From: Paenibacillus tyrphae
GTDB taxonomy: Bacteria > Bacillota > Bacilli > Paenibacillales > NBRC-103111
Length of the DNA stretch: 64,000 nt
Reading direction: 5' to 3'
Assembly: GCF_000722545.1 (NCBI RefSeq)
Contig: NZ_JNVM01000007.1
Span: 43,696 to 107,695 of the forward strand
The position numbers and the translations under genes are program-made. Positions 16,440 to 25,311 of the stretch are shown piece after piece (position 1 is the first letter of the stretch; each line of letters opens with the position of its first letter). The notes beneath the pieces were generated by a model, which saw only the letters and a list, made by a program, of their open reading frames with translations, did no database searches and was not told the origin of the DNA.

Positions 16440-18020
16440 TTGAAAACTTTCAGTGAATTCGGCTTAGAGCCAAAGGTACTTCGCGCAATTACGGAAATGG
16501 GCTTTGAGGAGTCGACGCCGATCCAGGAAAAAGCCATTCCGGTAGCGATGGAGGGACGCGACCTTATCGGCCAAGCGCAAACGGGAACAGGGAAAACCGC
16601 GGCATTCGGTATTCCACTCATTAACAAGATCGACATCAAAGAAGAGCGTATCGTCGCTTTGATCATGTGCCCGACACGTGAATTGGCAATCCAGGTAGCG
16701 GAAGAGATCGAGAAGCTGGGACGCTTCAAGGGCATTCGCTCCCTGCCGATTTACGGCGGTCAAGATATCGTAAAGCAAATCCGCGCGCTGCGTAAAAAGC
16801 CGCAAATCATCATCGGTACGCCGGGCCGTTTGCTCGACCACATCAACCGTAAAACCATTAAGCTGGACGATGTGCAAACCGTCATCTTGGACGAGGCTGA
16901 CGAAATGCTCGACATGGGCTTCATGGAGGACATCCAATCGATCCTGAAGCTCGTACCGGATGAGCGTCAAACGATGCTGTTCTCGGCGACGATGCCGATC
17001 AACATTCAGAAACTGGCTCAGCAGTTTTTGAGCAATCCGGAGCACGTATCCGTCATTCCGAAGCAAGTCAGCGCACCGCTGATCGACCAGTCCTATATCG
17101 AGCTTCACGAACGCCAGAAATTCGAAGCGCTCTGCCGCTTGATCGATATGGAAGCGCCGGACCTTGCGATCATCTTCGGCCGGACAAAGCGCCGGGTCGA
17201 CGAGCTCTCCGAAGCATTGCAGAAGCGCGGCTATACTGCCGAAGGTCTGCATGGGGACCTGTCTCAAAATCAGCGTGACAACGTGATGCGCAAATTCCGC
17301 GATGGAAGCATCGACGTACTTGTTGCAACCGACGTAGCTGCCCGCGGTTTGGACGTATCGGGCGTTACCCACGTTATCAACTTCGACCTGCCGCAGGACC
17401 CGGAAAGCTACGTGCACCGGATCGGCCGTACAGGCCGTGCGGGCAAGGAAGGCGCAGCCTATACGTTCGTTACGCCGCGTGAGATCGACCACCTGCATTT
17501 TATCGAGAAAATCACGCGTCACAAAATTTCCCGGAAGCCGATGCCGAGTCTGGCTGAAGCCATCGAAGGCAAGCAAAAAATGACGGCAGAGCGCGTGCTG
17601 GAAGCAATGCAAAGCGACGACCACAATCAATTTAAAGGTCTTGCGATTTCCCTGCTGGAGCAGCACGATTCCGTTCATCTTCTGGCTGCGGCATTCAAGC
17701 TGCTTACCGGCGAGAAGAAAGACATCGAAATCGAACTGACACCGGAAGATCCGATCCGTGCAAAGAAAAGAAGACCGGACATCCGCAGCAACGGACGCAG
17801 ACCGTCGGGTTCTTACGGTACGGCTGGCGGCGCACGCCGCAACGACCGCCCTTACGGCGGCGATCGTGGCGGCTATCGCGGCGGCGACCGCAACCGTCGC
17901 GACGGCGGCGGAAACCGTGACGGTGGACGCGACCGCGATTACCGCGGCCGTTCGGACCGTGACAATCGCGGAGGGTACTCCCGTTCCTCCAACCGCTCGA
18001 ACGAAGAAACACTCGTGTAA
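16440..18020 (+). CDS. cshA: DEAD-box RNA helicase
   Basis: ATP-dependent RNA helicase of 526 residues, likely involved in cold adaptation, ribosome assembly and RNA decay. All core motifs are visible: Q motif (STPIQEKAIP), AQTGTGKT, PTRELAIQ, DEAD within LDEADEMLD, SAT, ATDVAARGLD and HRIGRTGRAGKEG. The C-terminal extension is Arg/Gly-rich (RGGDRNRRDGGGNRDGG), typical of CshA and useful for RNA binding. It starts at TTG 16440 after AAAGGAG. The 257-base leader is not otherwise coding and may carry the cold-responsive 5' UTR common for this gene. Confidence 0.95.
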   Translation: MKTFSEFGLEPKVLRAITEMGFEESTPIQEKAIPVAMEGRDLIGQAQTGTGKTAAFGIPLINKIDIKEERIVALIMCPTRELAIQVAEEIEKLGRFKGIRSLPIYGGQDIVKQIRALRKKPQIIIGTPGRLLDHINRKTIKLDDVQTVILDEADEMLDMGFMEDIQSILKLVPDERQTMLFSATMPINIQKLAQQFLSNPEHVSVIPKQVSAPLIDQSYIELHERQKFEALCRLIDMEAPDLAIIFGRTKRRVDELSEALQKRGYTAEGLHGDLSQNQRDNVMRKFRDGSIDVLVATDVAARGLDVSGVTHVINFDLPQDPESYVHRIGRTGRAGKEGAAYTFVTPREIDHLHFIEKITRHKISRKPMPSLAEAIEGKQKMTAERVLEAMQSDDHNQFKGLAISLLEQHDSVHLLAAAFKLLTGEKKDIEIELTPEDPIRAKKRRPDIRSNGRRPSGSYGTAGGARRNDRPYGGDRGGYRGGDRNRRDGGGNRDGGRDRDYRGRSDRDNRGGYSRSSNRSNEETLV

Positions 18021-18026
18021 TAAACA

Positions 18027-18065
18027 AGAAGCAAGCACGCCAACTTTGGCGGGCTTGCTTCTTTA
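18027..18065 (+). terminator. terminator after cshA
   Basis: AAGAAGCAAGC-ACGCCAACTTTGGCGG-GCTTGCTTCTT followed by TAATTTG; an inner GCCAA/TTGGC stem strengthens it. Confidence 0.88.
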
Positions 18066-18080
18066 ATTTGAGCAAAGAAA

Positions 18081-18119
18081 AGGGCAGGCCGTATACGGGC
18101 TCGCACCTGCCTACCCTTT
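18081..18119 (-). terminator. probable terminator of the YjcZ-like gene
   Basis: On the minus strand GGCAGG...CCTGCC with an internal GCCCG/CGG helix is followed by CTTTTC, 18 bases past the miniprotein stop. Confidence 0.6.
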
Positions 18120-18136
18120 CCTAATTCAACGCATGA

Positions 18137-18232
18137 TTAGATGAACAAGCTGCGGCTAACGATGACCAGCAGAATAAACAGAACCAAAATAACAGCAGTG
18201 GAAGTTCCAAATCCTCCTGCGAAACCACCCAT
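18137..18232 (-). CDS. YjcZ-type sporulation miniprotein, 31 aa
   Basis: Very short gene reading MGGFAGGFGTSTAVILVLF and ending IVSRSLFI. The Gly-Phe-rich start followed by one hydrophobic helix is the pattern of the YjcZ/SscA family of Bacillales spore-associated miniproteins. AAGGAGG lies nine bases before the ATG at 18232, and a terminator-like hairpin follows. It probably associates with the forespore membrane or coat during late sporulation. Expression timing is inferred from the family, not seen in the sequence. The 279-base gap to the next gene holds only promoter-like sequence. Confidence 0.85.
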   Translation of the reverse strand: MGGFAGGFGTSTAVILVLFILLVIVSRSLFI

Positions 18233-18511
18233 AGTGATCAGCCTCCTTCCTGTATTTTACCACCAGAAACAGCGTCATCCGGACGGATAACGGTTCTCAT
18301 GCGCAAGTAGAGCTCCCTCGGCATCCGGGCGCGAGTATCCCTTGCTTGCCCATGGGACATTTCCGCTGCACGTAGATAACGGGGATGACCGGGGGGCTAA
18401 TTGCGGTTGGTACTTTAATATATGTTCTTTGCGGCATTATGTATGGATGGCTACCTAGATGGAATGAAATAGGCTATAATAAAGCAATACAGATGAAGGA
18501 GGGCATAGGAT

Positions 18512-19303
18512 TTGGAATTTCGAGGAATCATGGGTGGGTTTTACCGTATTTCCGAATGGATCATGAGACTATCGGTAATCAACGTATTATGGGTCATATG
18601 TGCCATTCCTTTCTTTTTCTTGGGGCTCGTTTTTTTGCAGTCTCAATCGGCCGATCAAGCACTTCAAACGCTTATATTGATGGCCGTTGTCGCGCCATTT
18701 ACCATCTTTCCGTCGACGACGGCGATGTTCAGCGTAGCTCGCAAATGGTTGACTGGGGAAGAGGATACGCCGCTGTTCAAGACGTTTTTCCGCGGCTACA
18801 AGGATAACTTCGTCCAAAGCTTGCTTGGCGGTCTGATTTATATTCTCATCGGGGCCATTCTGTACACTAATTTCCAGTTTTATGGAAATCAAACGGGGGC
18901 CTTTGGCATTTTACGCTTTCTGGTCCTATCGCTCACCGTGCTGTTGATCATTTCGTTGTTCCATTTCTTCTCGATTCTGTCGCATCTGCACATGAAGATT
19001 TTGCAAATCGTCAAAAATGCACTGTTGATTACGATCGGCAATCCGCTGCGATCGCTGTCGATGATCGTGTTGAACGGAATCGTCCTGTATGTCAGCTTTA
19101 GCATGTTTACGTTCCTGATTCCTTTCTTTATGGGCAGCTTGATTGCGGTCATATCGTTCTGGCACTTTAACCTGATATTCGGAAAGCTGCAGGAGAAGCA
19201 GCAGGAGCTGGCCGAGAAAGAAGCGGAGCAGCAGCGGCTGCAGACGGAAAATGCCGATGATCCCGAGGCGGCCGAATCGGACCGCAAGACGGATAAACCG
19301 TAA
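18512..19303 (+). CDS. DUF624/YesL-like membrane protein
   Basis: A 263-residue protein with five or six membrane helices (LSVINVLWVICAIPFFFLGL, FTIFPSTTAMF, LLGGLIYILIGAIL, LRFLVLSLTVLLIISLFHFF, FTFLIPFFMGSLIAVI). The layout and the phrase GGFYRISEWIMRLSVINVLW fit the YesL/DUF624 family, which often accompanies sugar ABC transporters; none is next to it here. The tail after residue 220 is a charged coiled-coil rich in Glu and Gln, so cytoplasmic. The TTG at 18512 follows AAGGAGGG. A TATAAT at 18475-18480 may be its -10. Function unknown. Confidence 0.8.
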   Translation: MEFRGIMGGFYRISEWIMRLSVINVLWVICAIPFFFLGLVFLQSQSADQALQTLILMAVVAPFTIFPSTTAMFSVARKWLTGEEDTPLFKTFFRGYKDNFVQSLLGGLIYILIGAILYTNFQFYGNQTGAFGILRFLVLSLTVLLIISLFHFFSILSHLHMKILQIVKNALLITIGNPLRSLSMIVLNGIVLYVSFSMFTFLIPFFMGSLIAVISFWHFNLIFGKLQEKQQELAEKEAEQQRLQTENADDPEAAESDRKTDKP

Positions 19304-19340
19304 TTTCCCCCTGGTTCCAACAAGAAGTGCGGCGCAAAGG

Positions 19341-19369
19341 TTTACTTTCGCCATGGAGTGGACTATAAT
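19341..19369 (+). promoter_or_regulatory. sigma-A promoter of 6S RNA
   Basis: TTTACT at 19341-19346 and TATAAT at 19364-19369 are exactly 17 bases apart. A start near 19376 agrees with the 5' end of the closing stem of the RNA. Confidence 0.7.
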
Positions 19370-19375
19370 AGGAAT

Positions 19376-19565
19376 ACAACAAAATCCTGCGATGTGCGTT
19401 TCGGTTTTACAGTTGTTTTGAACCAATGACTGTTTCTTGGGAGACCTACATTGAATCGCGGCTGTCATGCCCTCGAAAAGGGACTTCAAAACCGATTCTG
19501 CGGACACCCACCTGCGAGAGCGGGTTTGAAACACGAAATCGGACGGCATATGCGGGTTTTTTTGT
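19376..19565 (+). ncRNA. ssrS: 6S RNA
   Basis: A 190-base transcript candidate with no reading frame. The ends form a closing stem: CCTGCgATGTG near 19387 pairs with CATATGCGGG near 19547-19556, followed by seven T. Inside are the ACAGTTG hairpin, a GGGACTTCAAAACCG segment and CCCACCTGCGAGAGCGGGTTTGAAA, which I recognise as Firmicute 6S-like. 6S RNA mimics an open promoter and sequesters housekeeping RNA polymerase in stationary phase. The assignment rests on recall of sequence style, size and fold. A covariance-model search against Rfam RF00013 would settle it. Confidence 0.75.
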
Positions 19566-19611
19566 TGCGTTAAAATGTTAGCGTTCACAATAAAAGAGAG
19601 GGATGTTGGAG

Positions 19612-20268
19612 ATGAAGCTCTTTATCGACACAGCCAATGTGGAAGAAATCCGCAAAGCACATGAACTCGGTGTCATCGCCGGTGTTACGACGAATCCGTC
19701 GCTCATTGCCAAGGAAGGAAAAGATTTCTTCGAAACGGTGAAGGAAATTATCTCGATCGTCGGAAACCTGCCGATCAGCGCCGAGGTGATCAGCCTTCAA
19801 GCTGACGAGATGGTGGAACAGGGTAAAAAACTGGCTGCTCTTGGTGACGGTATTGTCGTAAAAGTTCCTATGACGGAAGAAGGACTGAAAGCGACGAAAC
19901 GTTTCAGCGAGATGGGCATCAAAACGAACGTGACGTTGATTTTCAGTTCGACGCAAGCTTTGCTTGCCGCACGCGCCGGAGCTACGTACGTCTCCCCGTT
20001 TGTCGGACGCCTTGACGATATTAACCAAATCGGAATGAATTTGATTAAAGAAATCAGCCAAATGTTTAAAGTACATAACATCGGCTCCGAAATTATTACG
20101 GCAAGCGTACGTACGACGACTCATGTCATCGACGCGGCGCTGCTCGGAGCGGATATTGCGACTGTTCCATATAAAGTGATTCAGCAAATGACCAAGCACC
20201 CGTTAACGGATGCCGGTATCGAACGCTTCTTGAAAGACTGGGAAGGCGCTAACCAAAGCACGTTCTAA
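19612..20268 (+). CDS. fsa: FSA-type transaldolase (transaldolase / fructose-6-phosphate aldolase family)
   Basis: A 218-residue member of the short transaldolase subfamily (TalC/MipB/FSA). It catalyses dihydroxyacetone transfer between sugar phosphates in the pentose phosphate pathway, or aldol cleavage of fructose 6-phosphate. [16 protein letters not shown] opens the barrel. [29 protein letters not shown] with the Schiff-base Lys, [28 protein letters not shown] and [11 protein letters not shown] are the family blocks. The ATG at 19612 is used because the homologues start here and AGAGGG lies eight bases upstream; an ATG at 19603 is too close. It is monocistronic, downstream of 6S RNA. Confidence 0.95.
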   Translation: MKLFIDTANVEEIRKAHELGVIAGVTTNPSLIAKEGKDFFETVKEIISIVGNLPISAEVISLQADEMVEQGKKLAALGDGIVVKVPMTEEGLKATKRFSEMGIKTNVTLIFSSTQALLAARAGATYVSPFVGRLDDINQIGMNLIKEISQMFKVHNIGSEIITASVRTTTHVIDAALLGADIATVPYKVIQQMTKHPLTDAGIERFLKDWEGANQSTF

Positions 20269-20314
20269 AAAATCAAGCGGGATGGGACAACCTTCCTTCG
20301 TCAAATGCAAACGA

Positions 20315-20359
20315 ACAGGGCCTAAGCTGCGCCTATGCGGCAGCAGGCCCTGTCTTATT
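20315..20359 (+). terminator. terminator after fsa
   Basis: ACAGGGCCT pairs with AGGCCCTGT, with an inner GCTGC/GCAGC helix, followed by CTTATTT. Confidence 0.85.
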
Positions 20360-20361
20360 TG

Positions 20362-20847
20362 TCACTTGCAATCACGTTTCATTTCTTGCCAGGCGATGCC
20401 GCCATGTTCGGACGCCGAAGACCGGATATACCGGAAGCCCAGACGTTCGTAGAACGAAATCAAATGCTTCTCGCATAGCAGCAGTACGGCTTCGAGCCCG
20501 TCCGCCTCCGCTTGCTCGAGCAAAGCTCTCATCAGCCGAGCGCCGAGTCCGCTGCCGCGGTAATCTGGATGTACGGCAACGGTCAGCACGCATAAAAACC
20601 GTCCTTCCGGGTCGCTGGCTCCGGTCTGTTTCATTTCTTCATCAGCAAGATTTTCATGCGACAGGCGAACGGCATTGGCGATCCCGACGACCCGTCCGTC
20701 GTGCTCGGCTACCTTGAAATAACGGCCGAACGTCTGCAAGCGGTAATCGAACGCTTCGTGGGAAGCGGCGACTTCCGGGGGATAGGACATCGTTTCAATC
20801 GCGTAAGCTTCGGCTATATCGGTTGGCAGTGCTTGTCTTATTTGCAT
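20362..20847 (-). CDS. GNAT family N-acetyltransferase
   Basis: A 161-residue acetyl-CoA-dependent acetyltransferase. LCVLTVAVHPDYRGSGLGARLM is the acetyl-CoA-binding motif A (Gln/Arg-x-x-Gly-x-Gly), followed by LLCEKHLISFYERLGFRYI as motif B. The N-terminal IETMSYPPEVAASHEAFDYRLQTFG block recalls arylalkylamine-type acetyltransferases, so an amine substrate is possible. The ATG at 20847 follows AAAGGAG by ten bases. It converges with fsa across a terminator. Confidence 0.9.
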   Translation of the reverse strand: MQIRQALPTDIAEAYAIETMSYPPEVAASHEAFDYRLQTFGRYFKVAEHDGRVVGIANAVRLSHENLADEEMKQTGASDPEGRFLCVLTVAVHPDYRGSGLGARLMRALLEQAEADGLEAVLLLCEKHLISFYERLGFRYIRSSASEHGGIAWQEMKRDCK

Positions 20848-21087
20848 CAATGAATTTCTCCTTTGAAAAAATAGGAAATGTAACACGAAATCGCAAACTT
20901 GTCCGGGATTCGAATCATAGACTGGCTTCCATGGTAATATACTGGTAGCAAGGGAAGCGCAGAAATCAATTTTGTACAAAATATGAACGGTTTTATTCGT
21001 TAGCTCTTTCTCTTCCCTGCAAACAATGATATGATAAAAGATAGTGTTAACCGGAATAGATTGTCACTTCATTGAGGAGGGAAGGCT

Positions 21088-21477
21088 TTGCTAAAGCGCA
21101 CCTTAATCGGTCTCATTCGCAGCCACGAAACAACAGGAGAGAAGGCTAAGGACCCGGCTTTGAAAACCCGATATTATAAAATCTCCAAAGATCAGGCATG
21201 GGACGAAGTCGTGAACATGTTCAAGAAGCTAAGCGGCTACAAACTTCTCCACGAAGTCAAGAACGTCGGCGAAATCGTAGTGGAACGGCGCACCATTACC
21301 GGCCGCACGCAGGATATCACCCTTACGATGTTCGGCATTAACCCGCTCAAGACGGCGATCGATATCTATTCGGCTTCCCGCGGCTCGCTCGGAGACCTCG
21401 GTTCGAATTACAGGACGATCCTTGATATATATAGGCACATCGACAAGCGGCTGGCCGCTTATAAAATAAACGATTAA
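21088..21477 (+). CDS. hypothetical protein, weak DUF1499-like pattern, 129 aa
   Basis: A basic 129-residue soluble protein. The second half, ASRGSLGDLGSNYRTILDIYRHIDKRL, resembles the conserved end of the DUF1499 family (small-residue/Arg followed by DLG-N-x-R). The preceding VGEIVVERRTITGRTQDITLTMF fits its beta strands. The first 25 residues carry no signal peptide. The TTG at 21088 follows GAGGAGGG. It stands alone, followed by a bidirectional terminator. The function is unknown. Confidence 0.65.
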   Translation: MLKRTLIGLIRSHETTGEKAKDPALKTRYYKISKDQAWDEVVNMFKKLSGYKLLHEVKNVGEIVVERRTITGRTQDITLTMFGINPLKTAIDIYSASRGSLGDLGSNYRTILDIYRHIDKRLAAYKIND

Positions 21478-21519
21478 AAAAAACAGCGAGGAGCTCCACG
21501 GCTGCCCGCTGTTTTTTTG
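21478..21519. terminator. bidirectional terminator between the 21088 gene and tpx
   Basis: AACAGCG...CGCTGTT stem with runs of A on the left and seven T on the right, between two convergent genes. Confidence 0.88.
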
Positions 21520-21548
21520 TGTGTCATCGCTGACGGTCGGAAACGATA

Positions 21549-22052
21549 TTAAACGAGCTTTTTCACTGCTTCGATCGCAGCTTCATAGTTCGGATGCTCC
21601 GTCATTTCGCCGAGGTATTCCACGTATTGTACGGTATCGTTCGCATCGATGACGAAGATGGATCTCATCAGCAATTGCAGTTCGTCAATCAGCACGCCGT
21701 ATGCTTTGCCGAACGAGTGGTTTTTGTAGTCGGACAGCGTTACGACTTTATCGATGCCCGCAGCGCCGCACCAGCGGGATTGCGCGAACGGAAGATCCAC
21801 ACTGATCGTCAGTACAACGACATTGTCGCCGAGCTTGGTTGCTTCTTCGTTGAAACGGCGTGTTTGCGCATCGCATACGCCAGTGTCCAAAGAAGGCACC
21901 ACGCTGATCAGCTTCACTTTGCCGGCATAATCGGCGAGAGATGCGGTTTCGAGCAGATTTTTGTTAACTGTGAAATCGGGAGCTTTATCGCCTGGCTTAA
22001 CTTCCGTTCCGATGAGGGTAATCGGGTTGCCTTTGAATGCCGCTTTTGCCAT
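21549..22052 (-). CDS. tpx: thiol peroxidase Tpx
   Basis: A 167-residue atypical two-cysteine peroxiredoxin that reduces alkyl hydroperoxides with thioredoxin as donor. The peroxidatic Cys sits in [17 protein letters not shown] and the resolving Cys in SRWCGAAGI, the exact Tpx arrangement. [20 protein letters not shown] is the characteristic N-terminus. The ATG at 22052 is downstream of GGAGG by eleven bases. It is divergent from a GltC-like LysR gene. A PerR-like palindrome lies in the shared 129-base region. Confidence 0.96.
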   Translation of the reverse strand: MAKAAFKGNPITLIGTEVKPGDKAPDFTVNKNLLETASLADYAGKVKLISVVPSLDTGVCDAQTRRFNEEATKLGDNVVVLTISVDLPFAQSRWCGAAGIDKVVTLSDYKNHSFGKAYGVLIDELQLLMRSIFVIDANDTVQYVEYLGEMTEHPNYEAAIEAVKKLV

Positions 22053-22181
22053 GAGTACATGGGCCTCCTTCAAATTGTGAGAATGATTGGTATTTCACCA
22101 AAATATATTATAATCTTTTATAAGAGAACTTGTCCAATAGGAGTGCACAACTTTAAACATATACAGGGGGAAGGAAGAGCA

Positions 22182-23084
22182 TTGGAACTTAGACAGCTGC
22201 AGTATTTTGTAAAAGTGGCGCGCAAACAGCACGTAACCCAGGCAGCGGAAGAAATGCATGTGGCGCAATCGGCGGTCAGCCGTCAAATCCATCAACTGGA
22301 GGAAGAGCTTGGCGTACAATTGTTTGTGCAAAAGGGCCGCAACCTGCAGCTGACTTCGGTCGGAAAGCTGTTTTTGTGCCGGGTGGAGGGCATCCTGACC
22401 GATCTGGATCGCGCGGTTGATGAGGTCCACGAATTTCTCGACCCGGAGCGGGGCGAAATTCGGATCGGGTTCCCCCACAGTCTCGGTATAAACTTGCTTC
22501 CGACAGTCGTAGCAAGCTTCCGCAAGCATTACCCGAACGTCAAGTTCCGCCTTCGTCAAGGGACTTACAACAGCTTGATCCGCGACGTCATGAAAGGAGA
22601 AATCGATCTCGCTTTCATTTCACCTTTTCCGGAGAAGCATAATCACGTGGTCGGTGAAGTGCTGCTGGAGGAAGAGCTGTATGCCATCGTGCCGGAAGGC
22701 CATGCGTTGTCGGGAAACGAATCGATCAAGCTGGAGCAGCTCCGCGGCGAATCGTTCGTCATGTTCAGCGAAGAGTATTCGCTCCGCGCGATTGTATTGG
22801 AAGCTTGTGCGAAGGCGGGTTTTACGCCCCAAATCGGATTCGAGGGGGAAGAAACGGATACAATCCGCGGGCTGGTAGCGGCAGGCATGGGCGTCAGCCT
22901 GCTGCCGGAGATGGCACTGAAGGAAATTAACGAGCTTCAGCCGGCCAAAGTTCGCATTACGGAACCGGTCGTTACGCGCAGCATTGGGCTGATTCGGCGG
23001 AACGGCGAAAAGCTTCCGCCCGTGGCGGAAGTATTCCGCAAATTTTTGATCGACTTTTTCGAGAAAAAGACCGCCCGGGTTTAA
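22182..23084 (+). CDS. LysR family regulator, GltC-like
   Basis: A 300-residue LysR-type regulator. The winged helix-turn-helix spans residues 1-60 (MELRQLQYFVKVARKQHV, AAEEMHVAQSAVSRQIHQLEEELG). The effector domain follows, with DPERGEIRIGFPHSLGINLLP and VAAGMGVSLLPEMAL. Many blocks match B. subtilis GltC, the glutamate-synthase regulator (for example EFLDPERG, LLPTVVASF, GLVAAGMGV), but gltAB is not adjacent, so the target is uncertain. The TTG start at 22182 follows GGAAGGAAG. The divergent neighbour tpx is a candidate target. Confidence 0.9.
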   Translation: MELRQLQYFVKVARKQHVTQAAEEMHVAQSAVSRQIHQLEEELGVQLFVQKGRNLQLTSVGKLFLCRVEGILTDLDRAVDEVHEFLDPERGEIRIGFPHSLGINLLPTVVASFRKHYPNVKFRLRQGTYNSLIRDVMKGEIDLAFISPFPEKHNHVVGEVLLEEELYAIVPEGHALSGNESIKLEQLRGESFVMFSEEYSLRAIVLEACAKAGFTPQIGFEGEETDTIRGLVAAGMGVSLLPEMALKEINELQPAKVRITEPVVTRSIGLIRRNGEKLPPVAEVFRKFLIDFFEKKTARV

Positions 23085-23113
23085 CATGCGTCTTCATCGG
23101 CAAAGCACCGAGA

Positions 23114-23257
23114 TCAAGCGAATATCGCGCTGACGGCGGTGACGCCGACCAGCCAGTCCATAAGTGGCACACGGGGAAACCGGAAGCCGCTTGCTTTTTT
23201 TTCGGCCTCTTTCGCTTGCTCCAACATTTGCATTTCAAGATCGAACGGGTTTAACAT
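23114..23257 (-). CDS. small protein, 47 aa, unrecognised
   Basis: Short gene with an excellent AGGAGGAG site seven bases before the ATG at 23257. The product begins MLNPFDLEMQMLEQAKEAE, has a Lys-rich middle and ends in a hydrophobic stretch, MDWLVGVTAVSAIFA. It looks like an amphipathic helix with a short C-terminal membrane anchor. It lies divergent from the SgrR-like gene and convergent with the LysR gene. I know of no family for it. Confidence 0.6.
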   Translation of the reverse strand: MLNPFDLEMQMLEQAKEAEKKASGFRFPRVPLMDWLVGVTAVSAIFA

Positions 23258-23409
23258 GGTGTCTCTCCTCCTGAGGAAGCCTTTATTTTCTCCTTGTTTG
23301 CGGCTTCTGGTTTCATTATACCTTGCGAAAGATGAATAAAAAGTGTAGCATATTGTTTGTTTCTTTCATCTTTTATGGACGCATGGACCGGCGAGGAGGC
23401 GTTTTCAGA

Positions 23410-25236
23410 ATGATCGATTTCTACTATTTGCGCCTGCGCAAGAAATACGCGGAGGTTAAGGAACAGGCGGAGATTGAGATTACGCTGCCGGAGCTGACGG
23501 ATATTTTTCAATGTACGGCCCGCAACGTCAACTTGGTATTGAAACGGATGGAAGAAGCGGGTTGGATTCACTGGACTCCGGGCCGCGGACGGGGGCATCG
23601 TTCAAAAATCGTATTTTTGGCCAAAAGCGAAACGATTGCACTGGAAGCCGCTCAAGCGTTAGTGAAGAAAGGCGACATTCAGCAGGCATTCGCCTATTTG
23701 GAAGAGCATTCCGCTTTGCCTGCGCTCAAGGACCAGTTCGTGTATTGGCTGGATTCTCACTTCGGCTATCGGCCCGAGGTGAAGAACGATACGTTGACGG
23801 ATACGCTGCGGCTGCCCTATTCCAAAAGGATTGCTTGCCTGGACCCGGCTCTTATCACCTTTGTCGTAGAGTGTCATATGGTACAGCAAATTTTTGACGT
23901 ATTGGTCAGAATGAATATAAAGACGGGCAAAATCGAGGGCGGGCTTGCACACTACTGGACCAACGGGAACAACGGCAAGGAATGGACGTTTTATTTGCGC
24001 AAAGGGGTATTTTTTCACCACGGGAGAGAAATGACCTCGGAGGACGTCAAATATTCGATTGAGCGTCATAACAGCAAAGAATTGTGCTCGCCGTTTCGAT
24101 GGCTGTTTGCGGATGTGGAACACATCGAGACGATCGGTAGCTACGCCATACGTATCCATTTGCGGCGGGCTAATCCGCTGTTCTTGCATCATTTGAGCTA
24201 CGATCGAACTTCCATCGTTCCGCAAGATGCGGTGACGGAGCTCGGAGAAGCGTTCAGCCGGATGCCGATCGGGACCGGACCTTTCCGTGTGGTCCAAAAT
24301 GACGACAATATGCTGGTGTTGGAGGCGTTCCCGCGTTATTTCGACCGGAGGGCGCATCTGGACCGGATTGAAATTTGGTATACGCCCGAGTTGATGCGAA
24401 AAGCGAGTCACCTTCAACCGCCGAACTATATGATGCGGCACCAATGCGATACGGCTGAAGAGCTCCCTAAAGACTGGCAGACGATACAGACGATTGGGCG
24501 GGATTGCAGCTATTTCACATTTAATTTAAACTTGCCGGGACCGCAGCAGAAGCTGTCTTTTCGAAGAGCTGTCGTACACGGCGTCGATCGCAAGCTTCTG
24601 GTGCCGTCGATCGCGCCGGGAGATGTCACGTTCGCCAAGTGGTTCTACGAGGAGAATCGGGAGCCTAGCGATACGGACGAGCAATACGATCCGATACTGG
24701 CCAAACGGCTGCTGGCGGAGAGCGGGTATGGCGGGGAAGAGATGCAGCTTGTGCACGCTCCCCATCACAAGGGGTTCGCGGAGAACTTGCAGACCCAGCT
24801 TGGCGAGATTGGCATAAAGGTAAAGCTGATCGAAGCGAAATGGGGAACGTCGGAAAGAGATGAAATGGTCCGAAGCTCGCATTTCACCTTTAACCGCAAC
24901 GTCTTGGATCATGATGTAGAGCTGGCGGTTATCGAGTTGTTTCTAGCAGACAACTGTGTCGTTCGGATGCATCTGGGAGACGAGTTGAAGCAGCAGACTG
25001 ATTTCATCATCGAACGGCTGTATCAAGAAGGATCTCCCGTCACGCGCGGCACGTATTTGAATCGGCTGCGGCAGCTTGTAACCGATCAGGCTTACGTATT
25101 GTTTCTGTTCCATCATACGCAGCGCACCGTATTCCATCCTTCGTTAAGAAACGTTTGCTTGAACTCGCTTGGTTGGGTCCGGTTTCGGGATCTATGGTTC
25201 GAACCGACGATGGACACCTTGCAGCAGGAGCGATAA
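23410..25236 (+). CDS. SgrR-like regulator with solute-binding domain
   Basis: A 608-residue protein without a signal peptide. Residues 1-115 form a winged helix-turn-helix of the SgrR_N type (LTDIFQCTARNVNLVLKRMEEAGWIHWTPGRGRG). Residues about 160-600 are a cytoplasmic SBP_bac_5 domain (dipeptide/nickel-binding fold; SEDVKYSIERHN, PIGTGPFRVVQND). In E. coli SgrR responds to sugar-phosphate stress; here no sgrS or setA equivalent is adjacent, so ligand and targets are unknown. The ATG at 23410 follows GGAGG by ten bases. A 47-residue gene starts 152 bases away in the opposite direction. Confidence 0.85.
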   Translation: MIDFYYLRLRKKYAEVKEQAEIEITLPELTDIFQCTARNVNLVLKRMEEAGWIHWTPGRGRGHRSKIVFLAKSETIALEAAQALVKKGDIQQAFAYLEEHSALPALKDQFVYWLDSHFGYRPEVKNDTLTDTLRLPYSKRIACLDPALITFVVECHMVQQIFDVLVRMNIKTGKIEGGLAHYWTNGNNGKEWTFYLRKGVFFHHGREMTSEDVKYSIERHNSKELCSPFRWLFADVEHIETIGSYAIRIHLRRANPLFLHHLSYDRTSIVPQDAVTELGEAFSRMPIGTGPFRVVQNDDNMLVLEAFPRYFDRRAHLDRIEIWYTPELMRKASHLQPPNYMMRHQCDTAEELPKDWQTIQTIGRDCSYFTFNLNLPGPQQKLSFRRAVVHGVDRKLLVPSIAPGDVTFAKWFYEENREPSDTDEQYDPILAKRLLAESGYGGEEMQLVHAPHHKGFAENLQTQLGEIGIKVKLIEAKWGTSERDEMVRSSHFTFNRNVLDHDVELAVIELFLADNCVVRMHLGDELKQQTDFIIERLYQEGSPVTRGTYLNRLRQLVTDQAYVLFLFHHTQRTVFHPSLRNVCLNSLGWVRFRDLWFEPTMDTLQQER

Positions 25237-25244
25237 CATCGCAT

Positions 25245-25290
25245 GAAAAAAGCCGCCGGATCACTCCATGGAGGAGTGGGTCCGGCGGCT
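25245..25290 (-). terminator. terminator of the yugP-like gene
   Basis: On the minus strand GCCGCCGGACC...GATCCGGCGGC with an inner ACTCC/GGAGT helix runs into six T. Confidence 0.88.
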
Positions 25291-25311
25291 TTCGCGTTCG
25301 GTGATGCAAGC

